A stretch of 64,000 nt of DNA from Polaribacter sp. NJDZ03 (lineage in GTDB: Bacteria > Bacteroidota > Bacteroidia > Flavobacteriales > Flavobacteriaceae), in assembly GCF_019263805.1 (NCBI RefSeq), contig NZ_CP079195.1:189501-253500 (forward strand). The letters are read 5' to 3'. Below, one piece after another: positions 42,033 to 50,865 of the stretch. The notes under the pieces were generated by a model. The model was given only the letters and a program-made list of their open reading frames with translations, was not told the origin of the DNA and ran no database searches. Both the position numbers and the translations under genes were made by a program. The number at the start of each line of letters is the position of its first letter. Within the stretch, counting starts at the first letter, position 1.

Positions 42033-42836
42033 ATGAAAAAAATAGCAGTTTTAGTTTTAACAGTTTTACTTTTTGTAGAATGTAGTACCGTACCAATTAC
42101 GGGGAGAAGTCGTGTTAACTTTGTAAGTGATGCGCAAGTGTTACCTACTAGTTTTGCACAATACAGTACTTTTTTAGAAGAAAATAAATTATCTACAAAT
42201 ACTGCAATGTCTAACCAAATTAAAAATGTTGGTAAAAATATTGCTGCAGCAGTAGATCGTTTTATGCGAGCAAATAATATGAGCTCAGAAGCAGATTCTT
42301 ATAGATGGGAATTTAATTTAGTAGATGATAAAACTGTAAATGCTTGGTGTATGCCAGGAGGGAAAGTTGTTTTTTATACGGGTATTATGCCAATTTGTGC
42401 AAATGAAAACGGAGTTGCAGCAGTAATGGGGCATGAGGTTGCGCATGCTTTTGCAAAACACGGACAAGAAAGAATGTCTCAAGGACAATTACAACAATTA
42501 GGTGGTGTTGCCGTAGCATTGGGTACTTCTGGTAAAAGTGAAGAATCTCAACAATTATGGAATACTGCATTTGGTGTTACTACTGGTTTAGGAATGTTAA
42601 AATACAGTAGAGTTCATGAACAAGAAGCAGACAGATTAGGTTTGGTTTTTATGATTATGGCAGGTTATGATGGTACAGAAGCTGCTGAGGTTTGGGTAAG
42701 AATGAGTAATTTATCTAACGGAAGTTCTCAACCAGAAATTTTAAGTACACACCCTTCTAATGAGTCTAGAATACAAGATTTAAGAAATTATTTACCAACG
42801 GCTAAAAAATATGCTGCAGAGTATAATGCCAAGTAA
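42033..42836 (+). CDS. M48 family metalloprotease, lipoprotein
   Basis: Envelope zinc protease of the Oma1/LoiP/BepA-like M48C group. Zinc motif HEVAH at residues 134-138, with the third ligand Glu198 in HEQEADRLG. The N-terminus (LLFVECSTVPITGRSR) is a lipoprotein signal, though Glu rather than Gly/Ala/Ser precedes the Cys; the TVPITGR continuation is common to these lipoproteins. The 267-residue length fits. Members degrade misfolded outer-membrane proteins. It is monocistronic with a good terminator. Confidence 0.88.
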   Translation: MKKIAVLVLTVLLFVECSTVPITGRSRVNFVSDAQVLPTSFAQYSTFLEENKLSTNTAMSNQIKNVGKNIAAAVDRFMRANNMSSEADSYRWEFNLVDDKTVNAWCMPGGKVVFYTGIMPICANENGVAAVMGHEVAHAFAKHGQERMSQGQLQQLGGVAVALGTSGKSEESQQLWNTAFGVTTGLGMLKYSRVHEQEADRLGLVFMIMAGYDGTEAAEVWVRMSNLSNGSSQPEILSTHPSNESRIQDLRNYLPTAKKYAAEYNAK

Positions 42837-42881
42837 AAGGTATAAATAAAAAATAAGGAAACAAATAGATTTCCTATATTG

Positions 42882-42921
42882 TAACCGTTCAAAAAAAGAT
42901 ATTTTTTTGAACGGTTTTTTT
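42882..42921 (+). terminator. Intrinsic terminator after the M48 protease gene
   Basis: AACCGTTCAAAAAAA / TTTTTTTGAACGGTT with loop GATA, then a T-run to 42921. Confidence 0.9.
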
Positions 42922-42935
42922 ATAAAATAGATTTT

Positions 42936-44243
42936 ATGTTAAAAATTGGAGATAAAAAATTAATCAATGCTTGGGCTTTTTATGATTGGGCAAATTCAGT
43001 ATATTCTTTAGTAATTAGTACCGCTATTTTTCCTATTTATTATGCAGGCTTAACCGCTTCGGAAGGTTTTGCAAATGCAGAAGGAAAAATTACTTTTTTA
43101 GGCACACTTTGGAATCCGACAACCTTGTATAATTATGCAATGGCTTTTTCATTTTTAGTGGTAGCTTTTATTTCGCCAATGCTTTCTGGTATTGCAGATT
43201 ATGCTGGTAATAAAAAGAAATTTTTAAAAGGTTTTTGTTTATTAGGTGCGCTCTCTGTAATGTGTTTATTCTTTTTTACAGGAAAAGAAACGCTTTGGGT
43301 GGGAATCCTTTTTACCATTTTAGCAAGTATTGGTTTCTGGGGAAGTATAGTGTTTTACAACGCCTATTTACCAGAGGTAGCTTTACCAGAACAACAAGAC
43401 AATGCAAGTGCAAAAGGGTTTATGTTAGGGTATTTGGGCTCTATTTTATTATTGCTTTTGTGCTTAGTTTTAATAGAAACTAAAGTTTTTGGTTTTTATG
43501 ATAAACAATTTGGCTCACAATTATCTTTTGTCTTAGTAGGTTTGTGGTGGCTTGGTTTTGCACAAATAACCTATGCTAAATTGCCAAACGAAGAGAAAAA
43601 AGAAATACCTAAAGATAATTATTTAGCAAAAGGAATAAAAGAAATAAAAAAAGTTGCCAAAGAATTATTTGCATACAGAGAATTAAAAATATTTTTAATT
43701 TCATTCTTTTTATGGAGTATCGGCGTGCAGACTATTATTTTAATGGCAGGTATTTTTGGTACTATTTTAGGCTTAGAAACTTTAAACTTAATTGCAACAA
43801 TTTTATTAGTTCAGTTTGTAGGAATTATAGGAGCTTTTTTATTTTCTAGATTGTCAAATAAAATAGGGAATATAAAAACATTAAAAATTACCATTGCTAT
43901 TTGGGGATTGGTTTGTTTTATAGGTTTTAACTTAACTAAAGACACTCCGAATATAGAGATGTACTTTTATATTTTAGGAGCCTTAATAGGTTTGGTAATG
44001 GGAGCCATACAGTCTTTAGCAAGATCTACATACTCAAAAATGCTACCAAAAACAGAAGACAATGCGTCTTATTTTAGCTTTTTTGATGTGACAGAAAAAA
44101 TAGCCTTAGTAGTAGGTATGGTTACTTTTGGTATATTAAATTCTATGATATCTATACAATCGAGTGTATTGGCTTTAGCAGTTTTCTTTTTAGCTGCTTT
44201 TATTTCTTTAAGTTTTATTAAGAAAACGAAGTATGTAAAATAA
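42936..44243 (+). CDS. MFS transporter, UMF1/Atg22-like
   Basis: 435-residue polytopic membrane protein with about 12 helices. The opening AWAFYDWANSVYSLVISTAIFPIYY is the hallmark of the UMF1/Atg22-like branch of the major facilitator superfamily. ADYAGNKKKFLKGFC (about residues 88-102) carries the loop 2-3 motif, and SLARSTYSKMLPKTEDNASYFSFFDVTEK (about 352-380) is also conserved in the group. Yeast Atg22 exports amino acids from the vacuole; bacterial substrates are unknown. Its start is 15 bp after the preceding terminator, leaving little room for a promoter unless it overlaps the hairpin. Confidence 0.88.
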   Translation: MLKIGDKKLINAWAFYDWANSVYSLVISTAIFPIYYAGLTASEGFANAEGKITFLGTLWNPTTLYNYAMAFSFLVVAFISPMLSGIADYAGNKKKFLKGFCLLGALSVMCLFFFTGKETLWVGILFTILASIGFWGSIVFYNAYLPEVALPEQQDNASAKGFMLGYLGSILLLLLCLVLIETKVFGFYDKQFGSQLSFVLVGLWWLGFAQITYAKLPNEEKKEIPKDNYLAKGIKEIKKVAKELFAYRELKIFLISFFLWSIGVQTIILMAGIFGTILGLETLNLIATILLVQFVGIIGAFLFSRLSNKIGNIKTLKITIAIWGLVCFIGFNLTKDTPNIEMYFYILGALIGLVMGAIQSLARSTYSKMLPKTEDNASYFSFFDVTEKIALVVGMVTFGILNSMISIQSSVLALAVFFLAAFISLSFIKKTKYVK

Positions 44244-44281
44244 AAAAGTGCCGAGTTTTAAAACTCAGCACTTTTTTTTAT
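44242..44281. terminator. Bidirectional terminator between MFS and TonB receptor genes
   Basis: AAAAAAGTGCCGAGTTTTAA / AACTCAGCACTTTTTT stem with one mismatch, flanked by A- and T-runs, between convergent genes. Confidence 0.85.
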
Positions 44282-44296
44282 TTTCTTTGTACTCTT

Positions 44297-46567
44297 TTAT
44301 ATACTAAAATTAATCCCTAAGATTATATTTCTTCCTTGATTTAAAATTTCATCAGATTTTAATCTAGACAAATGGTTTATATATTTTGTGCCTAATAAGT
44401 TGTTAATAGATAAACTTGTAGAAAAGGTAATATCATTTAAAGAGATGTCTCCACCAAGACCAAAATTGATTAGGTTATAACTAGGTGAGTAGCTTTCAAA
44501 TGGACCAATATTATTTTGAGAAAATGTACTTTTTAAAGTTAATGAAGCGTAACCTTGTTGCATCCATTTTTTTATGTCAAATTCAGTTCTTAACGTATTT
44601 TTCCAAGAATTGGCTGGAATTAAAGGTAAGTAATCTCCATTATCTTGTTCGCCAATTACGGTTTCAAAAGAACTCTCTAAATGCAACCAATCTAAAGGAT
44701 GTGGGTGTAAGTGAAATCCAAATTCACCTCCATATAATTTAGCATCTTCTTGTAAGTAGCTATAAACTGGCTCTCCGTCTTCAACTTCCCCTGTAGGTGA
44801 AATAAAAATATAATCGTTTAATAAATTATAGAATCCGTTTGCAAACAACTCAAAATGTTCTGTTTTATACTCTAAAGAAAGATCAAACTGAGTATTTTTT
44901 TCATTGGTAAGATTGTTGTTTCCTTTTTCAAATCTATTGGTACCATGATGCACTCCGTTAGAAGATAATTCTGCTAAAGTTGGTGCTCTAAAACCAGTTG
45001 CTATATTTATTCTTGCTACAAAATTGTCTGTTATAGAGGTTTTAAAACCTAATGAAGTTGTAAAACTATTATAAGATTTATCAACAGCTTCAAAAACATG
45101 AATCTCGTCTTCATGTGCAATTTCGTGTCTTTCTGTTTCTATATTTCTATTATCATAACGCACTCCTGCTTGTAATGTATTTCTATTCCAAGAATAGTAA
45201 GCCGTGGTAAAAACTCCGAAATCGTTTATAGTTGCATCCGGAATTAATATCTCTTCTCCAAAGTTGGTATTTGTTTGATATAATCCTTGTACTCCGGTTA
45301 AAATTTCAACATTTCCTATTTTAGGAAAATGATATTTAGCATTATAACTAAATGTTTTTAATTTCATTCTTAAAGCAGCTTCTTCATGTTCTTCTTCTCC
45401 ATGTTCATCTCCATGGTCATCTTCATCTTCATGTTCGTCATGATGCTCTTCAAATTCTTGTCTATCATTAAAAGTATACCCTAAGTCTAAATCTATTTTA
45501 GAATCGCCCAAAAAGAAATGATTATGAGAGCTTATAATATGATTGTCTATTGCTTGATAAGGTTCTAAAAGCGTTCTACTGGTAGATTGTTCTGCAACAC
45601 CTTCTTCTGGCAAGCCTAATTTAGATCGGTTAAAATTATAACGAACCTCTGATGTAAAATTATTTTTAGAATAAGCAATTCCTGTTTTAAAATCTTTTTC
45701 GTTAAAACGGGTGTTGGTAACTCTTTCATCCGTAGGGATTTTATAATCTACATGATTTGCATACGTTCCTCTTGCTAAAAATTTCCAGCTTTCTGAAGAT
45801 AATTTAGCGCCAACAGATGTATTTGTTCCTAATGTATTACCAAAAAAACGATGACTAACATTTAGTTCTTTAGAGTTTTCTGCCGCAAATTTTTCTGGAA
45901 TTAGATATAAAACACCACCTAGTGCATCCGATCCATAAAGTAGAGATGCAGGTCCTTTTATTACCTCAATATTACTTATTCCGGCATCGTTAATACCTAA
46001 ACCGTGTTCACCACCAAATTGTTGATTTTCTAAACGAATACCTTGCGTGTAGACTAAAACTCTATTACCGCTTAAACCTCTAATTACAGGTTTTCCTATA
46101 GAACCTCCCGTAGATATTTGCGAAACTCCAGGGATATTTGTAATTCCTTCTACAAGAGAGGTCGCGCCAGATTTAATAATAGATTTAGCAGAAAGGCTTT
46201 CTATTTTCATTACATTTTCTGACTGTAATTTATTAAAAGGAGCAGATATTACAACTTCATCCATGTTAAATGGACTTTCTTGTAATTGAATGTTTAGAGT
46301 TATGTTTTCTTTGTTAAATTCAATTATTTTATAAAATGTTCTAAACCCTAAATAGCTAAAAGTTATTTTTATTTTTCCCTTCGGAATGTTTCTTAAAATA
46401 TAGCTTCCGTCTTCTTTGGTTGTGGTTCCTTTATGCAATTCTTGTGCATAAATTTGTACTTGCTCCAATGGATTATTGTTGCTATCTGTAATAGTTCCTG
46501 AAATGCTGTTTTGTGCATTCACAGAAAACCCTGCTACTAAAAGCAGCAATTTTATAAATGTTTTCAT
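44297..46567 (-). CDS. TonB-dependent receptor with His/Asp/Glu-rich loop
   Basis: 756-residue outer-membrane receptor. Signal peptide ending VNAQ, a carboxypeptidase-regulatory-like domain (ISGTITDSNNNPLEQVQIYA, about 22-100), a plug domain (about 115-230: GVSQISTGGSIGKPVIRGLSGNRV, IEVIKGPASLLYGSDALGGV) and a barrel to a terminal aromatic strand (GINFSI). Residues about 369-394 form a loop almost entirely of His, Asp, Glu and Gly (HHDEHEDEDDHGDEHG). Such loops are typical of zinc or other divalent-metal receptors. The small His-containing protein upstream supports a metal role; which metal is not decided. Confidence 0.85.
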   Translation of the reverse strand: MKTFIKLLLLVAGFSVNAQNSISGTITDSNNNPLEQVQIYAQELHKGTTTKEDGSYILRNIPKGKIKITFSYLGFRTFYKIIEFNKENITLNIQLQESPFNMDEVVISAPFNKLQSENVMKIESLSAKSIIKSGATSLVEGITNIPGVSQISTGGSIGKPVIRGLSGNRVLVYTQGIRLENQQFGGEHGLGINDAGISNIEVIKGPASLLYGSDALGGVLYLIPEKFAAENSKELNVSHRFFGNTLGTNTSVGAKLSSESWKFLARGTYANHVDYKIPTDERVTNTRFNEKDFKTGIAYSKNNFTSEVRYNFNRSKLGLPEEGVAEQSTSRTLLEPYQAIDNHIISSHNHFFLGDSKIDLDLGYTFNDRQEFEEHHDEHEDEDDHGDEHGEEEHEEAALRMKLKTFSYNAKYHFPKIGNVEILTGVQGLYQTNTNFGEEILIPDATINDFGVFTTAYYSWNRNTLQAGVRYDNRNIETERHEIAHEDEIHVFEAVDKSYNSFTTSLGFKTSITDNFVARINIATGFRAPTLAELSSNGVHHGTNRFEKGNNNLTNEKNTQFDLSLEYKTEHFELFANGFYNLLNDYIFISPTGEVEDGEPVYSYLQEDAKLYGGEFGFHLHPHPLDWLHLESSFETVIGEQDNGDYLPLIPANSWKNTLRTEFDIKKWMQQGYASLTLKSTFSQNNIGPFESYSPSYNLINFGLGGDISLNDITFSTSLSINNLLGTKYINHLSRLKSDEILNQGRNIILGINFSI

Positions 46568-46694
46568 TGATGTTATTTTACTATTAAAATTAATTTAGAT
46601 CCTTAGGTTTTTTAACACAAAGGGTTTTAATTCAGTACACAGCGAAAGGGAATTAATGATTTTTTTCAATCTTTTCTCTTTCAAAATGATATAT

Positions 46695-47009
46695 TTAAAC
46701 AGTAAAATAGGGTGGGCCTCTAGGAGGTTTTATAGATCGATAAACCTTTTTAACTCTCTGTGGTTTATCAATAAAAGTTGAAGCGTAAAAGTGTTTAGGA
46801 ATTACATCATAATTAGATGTAAAATCCATAGAGAATACGGTTAATTGCTTGTGGAATTCAGCACAGTCTAAATGCTGTTTATGTATGTGATGATCTGTAA
46901 TAGAGGTACAAACAGCATGCTCATGATTTGCTAAATCATGCAGTATTTCTATTGATGTTGGTATCATCAATAGGAAAAGGAAAAAAATGCTGAGTATTCT
47001 TTTAAACAA
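46695..47009 (-). CDS. Small His-rich membrane/secreted protein
   Basis: 104 residues. A hydrophobic N-terminal segment (about 4-24) acts as signal or anchor, followed by a His/Cys-containing stretch (HDLANHEHAVC, DHHIHKQHLDCAEFH, about residues 24-53) and a basic Pro-rich end KPPRGPPYFTV. I do not know its family by name. Its place directly before a TonB receptor with a His-rich loop, and its own clustered His and Cys, suggest periplasmic metal binding or sensing. The gap to the receptor gene is 127 bp, to the upstream lipoprotein gene 13 bp. Confidence 0.6.
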   Translation of the reverse strand: MFKRILSIFFLFLLMIPTSIEILHDLANHEHAVCTSITDHHIHKQHLDCAEFHKQLTVFSMDFTSNYDVIPKHFYASTFIDKPQRVKKVYRSIKPPRGPPYFTV

Positions 47010-47022
47010 AAGTTTATGTAAT

Positions 47023-47508
47023 TTATTTCACCTTATAAATAGTACCATCTGTAGCAAATTTACTAAAGCCAATTTTTGCAGAAAAACTAAAAGAACTATC
47101 TGTTACTTTCGTAATTTGAACATAAATAGGTTCCTTATCGATCTCTTTTTTTGGAGATTTCATCTTTAAAGTATAGAAAAAATTATTTTTCCATTTGATA
47201 TATAATGTATCAATATGTTTTATCTTTTTTTCTCCAGAAGTACTATCATTAGAGATACTTATGATTTTATCATACTTTTCAATTTGAAGGCTATCTTTTC
47301 TAGTGATGGTTGTTTTACTATATCCATTTCCTGCAGGAATCTCAAAAACACCTTTTTTAAAGCGATCTGAGTTATCTTTTATATCTGACTGACAAGAGAA
47401 AAATATAATACTGAATAAAACCAAGAAACAAGATACAAGAGGATACTGTTTTTTAGCATCCTTTTGTCTTGATTCTTGGTTCTTGTTTCTTGGTTCTGTT
47501 TTTAACAT
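47023..47508 (-). CDS. Hypothetical lipoprotein, N-terminus partly repeat-derived
   Basis: 161 residues; lipobox IIFFSC (Cys about 39). The start ATG at 47508 lies 3 bp after the purB stop, so it is probably translated by coupling. The first 20 codons (LKTEPRNKNQESRQ...) come from an imperfect AACCAAGAAACAAGA type DNA repeat that is usually intergenic, giving an unusually long, basic n-region before the hydrophobic segment. No internal ATG offers a better start. The mature part (about 120 residues) is beta-rich with no known motif. It sits between purB and the small His-rich gene. Confidence 0.6.
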   Translation of the reverse strand: MLKTEPRNKNQESRQKDAKKQYPLVSCFLVLFSIIFFSCQSDIKDNSDRFKKGVFEIPAGNGYSKTTITRKDSLQIEKYDKIISISNDSTSGEKKIKHIDTLYIKWKNNFFYTLKMKSPKKEIDKEPIYVQITKVTDSSFSFSAKIGFSKFATDGTIYKVK

Positions 47509-47511
47509 AGC

Positions 47512-48855
47512 TTAAATACCTGTATAATTACTTGGTGTAATTGCTTTTAATTCTTCTTTAATTTCTGATGAAACTTCTAAAGTATCAATAAAATCAGCAA
47601 TAGATTTCTGGTTGATTTTAGCATTCGTTCTGGTCAATCCTTTTAATGCTTCATAAGGATTTGGATATGCTTCACGTCTTAGAATAGTTTGAATTGCCTC
47701 TGCAACAACTGCCCAATTGTTTTCTAAATCTTGCGCAAACTTTTCTTTGTTTAACAATAATTTATTCAATCCTTTTAAGGTAGATGTAAATGCAATAATT
47801 GTATGACCAAAAGGCACTCCAACATTACGTAAAACAGTACTATCTGTTAAATCACGTTGTAAACGAGAAACAGGTAATTTAGCAGAAAGGTGCTCAAAAA
47901 TTGCATTTGCCAAACCTAAGTTTCCTTCAGAATTTTCAAAATCTATAGGATTTACTTTATGTGGCATTGCAGAAGAACCAACTTCACCAGCTTTAATTTT
48001 TTGTTTAAAATAATCTGTAGAAACGTATGTCCAGAAATCTCTATCTAAATCTAAAATAATGGTGTTTATACGTTTTAAATTATCAAATAAAGCAGCTAAA
48101 TGATCGTAGTGTTCTATTTGTGTTGTAGGAAAAGAATGGTGTAAACCTAATTTTTCTTGTACAAAAGTACTTCCAAATTCTTTCCAATCTATATTTGGGT
48201 ATGCTACTTTATGTGCATTATAATTACCTGTTGCACCACCAAATTTTGCAGCACTTGGTATGTCATTTAATAAGTTGAATTGCGCTTTTAAACGTACTAC
48301 AAAAACGTCTATTTCTTTCCCTAATCTTGTTGGAGATGCTGGCTGACCATGTGTTCTTGCCAACATAGAAATATCTTTCCACTCAATAACTAATTCTTGT
48401 AATTTTTCTAAAAGTTCAAAATAATGAGGTACATAAACATCATTCATTGCTTCTTTTATAGAAAGCGGAATAGCGGTATTGTTTATGTCTTGAGAAGTCA
48501 ATCCAAAATGGATAAACTCTTTATGTGCTTGTAAACCTAATGCATCAAACTTTTCTTTGATAAAATATTCAACAGCTTTTACATCGTGGTTTGTAATGCT
48601 TTCAATATCTTTTATTTTCTGAGCATCTTCTGTAGTAAAATCGATATAAATTTTACGTAAATCATCAAATAAATCGTTGTTAAAATCAGCTAATTGCGGT
48701 AAAGGAATTTCACACAAAGCAATAAAATATTCAATTTCTACTCGAACTCTGTATTTTATTAAAGCTTCTTCCGAAAAATAATCTGATAATTTTGATATTT
48801 TACCTCTATAGCGACCATCAATAGGAGAGATGGCATTTAATTGTGTTAATTCCAT
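47512..48855 (-). CDS. purB: Adenylosuccinate lyase
   Basis: Purine synthesis enzyme cleaving SAICAR and adenylosuccinate to release fumarate. LNAISPIDGRYRGK (about residues 5-18) opens the family, HFGLTSQDINNTAIPLSI (about 116-133), TRTHGQPASPT-like ARTHGQPASPTRLG (about 166-179) and the signature GEVGSSAMPHKVNPIDFENSEGN (about 290-312) follow. The 447-residue length is normal. It has a TATTTTTG promoter element just upstream and heads a probable transcript continuing into the lipoprotein, small His protein and TonB receptor. Confidence 0.96.
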   Translation of the reverse strand: MELTQLNAISPIDGRYRGKISKLSDYFSEEALIKYRVRVEIEYFIALCEIPLPQLADFNNDLFDDLRKIYIDFTTEDAQKIKDIESITNHDVKAVEYFIKEKFDALGLQAHKEFIHFGLTSQDINNTAIPLSIKEAMNDVYVPHYFELLEKLQELVIEWKDISMLARTHGQPASPTRLGKEIDVFVVRLKAQFNLLNDIPSAAKFGGATGNYNAHKVAYPNIDWKEFGSTFVQEKLGLHHSFPTTQIEHYDHLAALFDNLKRINTIILDLDRDFWTYVSTDYFKQKIKAGEVGSSAMPHKVNPIDFENSEGNLGLANAIFEHLSAKLPVSRLQRDLTDSTVLRNVGVPFGHTIIAFTSTLKGLNKLLLNKEKFAQDLENNWAVVAEAIQTILRREAYPNPYEALKGLTRTNAKINQKSIADFIDTLEVSSEIKEELKAITPSNYTGI

Positions 48856-48877
48856 TTTTTCGTTATGTTGTTAATTG

Positions 48878-48885
48878 CAAAAATA
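48878..48885 (-). promoter_or_regulatory. Promoter -7 element for purB
   Basis: Minus-strand TATTTTTG (TAnnTTTG), 23 bp before the ATG at 48855. Confidence 0.5.
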
Positions 48886-49396
48886 GTGAATTTAGCAGAT
48901 TTATGATGTTTTTTGTACACGAATTTCTAGGATTATCACAAATAAATAGTTGAAGTTTCAAAACTTAACAGCCCCGAATTCAGGATTTTTTTTATTCAAT
49001 TCTGTAGGTGTTTTTCGATAGAAATAACCTTGCTGGATGATGAAATTTGGCTAAAGCCTTGATAACGTTTAAAATTGAATTCCTGTGGATAAATCCACAG
49101 GCTATTTATAATCTTCTAAATGTTTTTTTTTTGAATAGTTTAAATTTAAAAATTTGTTTTTTTTATAGGCACAGGCTTTAGCCTGTGATTGATAATAGTG
49201 AGTATTATTGGCTTTAGCCAAAATAATTAATAAATCATATTCTGATATTATTATTATTATTATTATTTGAATGAGAACAGTTTAATCACTGAAATCTGTG
49301 AAATTAGTGTCTTTTTGTACTTCCTATTAGCTATATTTTCCTTAAAACTCTGCTTAAATCTCTGCAAATATTTTTTTTTAAGAAGTCCATGTCTTT
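48886..49396. repeat. Intergenic region full of short palindromic repeats (511 bp)
   Basis: Between purB and the 49397 gene I see palindromes CCTGTGGATAAATCCACAGG (49082-49101), CACAGGCTTTAGCCTGTG (49171-49188) and TTTGGC...GGCTTTAGCCAAA (49208-49222), a half-site TTTGGCTAAAGCC near 49046, an ATT microsatellite (about 49240-49267), and ATCTGTGAAATTAGTGTC-type repeat text. No ORF is credible. Confidence 0.65.
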
Positions 49397-49981
49397 TTAA
49401 CCTCTTTTTTCAATCAAACCTAAAATGAATTTTCCACGCGCTTTGCAACCTTTACTTTCATGGATAATTTTAGTTTCAATTAAGTGTTTTAATTCTGGAT
49501 GAATCCACTCTTTTTCCAATCCAAAAAAATACAAAGTATTCATTGTATAGGCTCTTACTGCAATTTTTTGTGGTGTTATTAACCAATCGAAACCTGTTTC
49601 TATGATGCTTTCTATATGGTTTTTTGTAAGTTCTTTTTGGATATTGTTTTCTGTTTTTGCATAAAAATCTGTAGCTAAATGCTGACAAATTTTAGCACAA
49701 GGTCTAATAGCACCATCAAATTTTAAGGTTTTAATTTTTAGAGTGAATTCATCTAAATGAGGTAAAATCCATTCTAAATGATGGTGTGTACAAATCCATT
49801 CTAAAACCCAAGCAGCTTTTATAGATATTTTATTTTCAATAGTAAACGTAATAGTAACCAGTTCTTTAAATAGTTGTGGGTTTTCTAAAATAATATTGGC
49901 AACTCTTTGTCGGTTTTCCCTTTTAGGGTTTTCCATGTTGTGGAGTTGTTCGGTTACAAAAAGGAGATTTGTTTTTGACAC
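49397..49981 (-). CDS. Helical hypothetical protein, HEAT-like
   Basis: 194 residues, cytoplasmic, no signal. The sequence is a chain of helices with HEAT-like spacing: NRQRVANIILENPQLFKELV, KAAWVLEWICTHHHLEWILPHLDEFT, IRPCAKICQHLATDFY, KIAVRAYTMNTLYFFGLEKEWIHPELKHLIE. That suggests an alpha-solenoid used in protein or RNA binding. I do not recognise a named family. Divergent from the MORN gene at 50015, whose promoter overlaps its first codons. Start at ATG 49981 taken as given; ATG at residue 16 is an alternative. Confidence 0.6.
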   Translation of the reverse strand: MSKTNLLFVTEQLHNMENPKRENRQRVANIILENPQLFKELVTITFTIENKISIKAAWVLEWICTHHHLEWILPHLDEFTLKIKTLKFDGAIRPCAKICQHLATDFYAKTENNIQKELTKNHIESIIETGFDWLITPQKIAVRAYTMNTLYFFGLEKEWIHPELKHLIETKIIHESKGCKARGKFILGLIEKRG

Positions 49982-49997
49982 TATTAATGTATCTTTG
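49969..49997 (+). promoter_or_regulatory. Promoter of the first MORN gene
   Basis: TTG (49969-49971), 18-bp spacer, TATCTTTG (49990-49997), a full consensus match, 17 bp before the ATG at 50015. It overlaps the start of the divergent gene 49397-49981. Confidence 0.7.
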
Positions 49998-50014
49998 TTT
50001 TAAATTATATTTGA

Positions 50015-50728
50015 ATGATAAAGATAAAAAGACTGTTTTTTATTTTACTATTTTTTGCTTGTTTTTTTACAAGTGAAAATTTTAATGCACAAAAAATTAA
50101 TCAATTAAATGCAAATAATGAAAGGGTAGGCGTTTGGAAAAAATATTATTCGAATAAGCGAATACGTTATGTTGGTCAATTTAAAAACGGTAAAGAGGTA
50201 GGTGTTTTTAAGTTTTACGACATTACAAGTTCTGCGCATCCGGTAATTATTAAAACATTTTATAAAAACTCAGATTCGCTTTATGTTAAGTTTTTCACTT
50301 TAAAAGGTAAAATAGAAACAGAAGGAGTTTTAAAGGGGAAAGACCGTGTTGGTAATTGGAAATATTTTTATCCTGATGGTATAATCATGTCAGAAGAAAA
50401 TTATAAAAAAGGTAAATTACACGGTGCCCAAATAATTTACTATCAAGATGGTCAAGTTACAGAGTTTTCTAATTACAAAAATGGTTTGTTAGATGGTGTA
50501 AAAACTACATACGCTAGTAATGGAGTACTTATAGAAGAGCTTACTTATAAAAACGGAGAGTTAACCGGTTTGGCAAAATACTTTGAACTGGACGGAAAGT
50601 TATTAGAAACAGGAAATTATAAAAACGGAATAAGAGTTGGTAATTGGGAGTATTATTTGGACGGAGAAGTGGCCACGGAAAAAGAACTAAGACAGAAAAG
50701 TACTTTTTCTCGTAAAAAAGAAGATTAA
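50015..50728 (+). CDS. Secreted MORN-repeat-variant protein (YwqK-like)
   Basis: 237 residues with a signal peptide ending FNAQ (about residue 25) and then seven or so MORN-variant repeats of the form G.W..YY.NG....E..YKNGK..G: for example RVGVWKKYYSNKRIRYVGQF, VGNWKYFYPDGIIMSEENYK, GLAKYFELDGKLLETGNYKN. Such beta-strand repeats form extended solenoid-like surfaces for binding. Databases often label the family YwqK-like antitoxin, but no toxin gene is near and the protein is exported, so an antitoxin role is not supported. A second MORN protein is encoded at 53756. Confidence 0.8.
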   Translation: MIKIKRLFFILLFFACFFTSENFNAQKINQLNANNERVGVWKKYYSNKRIRYVGQFKNGKEVGVFKFYDITSSAHPVIIKTFYKNSDSLYVKFFTLKGKIETEGVLKGKDRVGNWKYFYPDGIIMSEENYKKGKLHGAQIIYYQDGQVTEFSNYKNGLLDGVKTTYASNGVLIEELTYKNGELTGLAKYFELDGKLLETGNYKNGIRVGNWEYYLDGEVATEKELRQKSTFSRKKED

Positions 50729-50839
50729 TTTTTTTGGATTTATATTTTTAGAAAGCTACTTTTAAAATTAGTAAACTTATATAAATCAAAACAATGGTTA
50801 CATCAATTCTTTCAATCTATAAAAACCATTTCTAATTTG

Positions 50840-50847
50840 TATCTTTG
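50840..50847 (+). promoter_or_regulatory. Promoter -7 element for mnmA
   Basis: TATCTTTG (TAnnTTTG). It overlaps an in-frame TTG at 50845, which therefore cannot be the translation start; the ATG at 50866 lies 18 bp downstream. Confidence 0.6.
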
Positions 50848-50865
50848 CAACCTCAAAAAATAAAA

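Noticed and set aside
50015..50728. Toxin-antitoxin module for the YwqK-like MORN protein
   Set aside because: The protein has a signal peptide and no toxin gene neighbours it; the antitoxin label of the family is not supported here.
50845..50865. TTG start for mnmA at 50845
   Set aside because: The TTG overlaps the promoter element TATCTTTG (50840-50847), so it would not be transcribed; ATG 50866 fits the family N-terminus.
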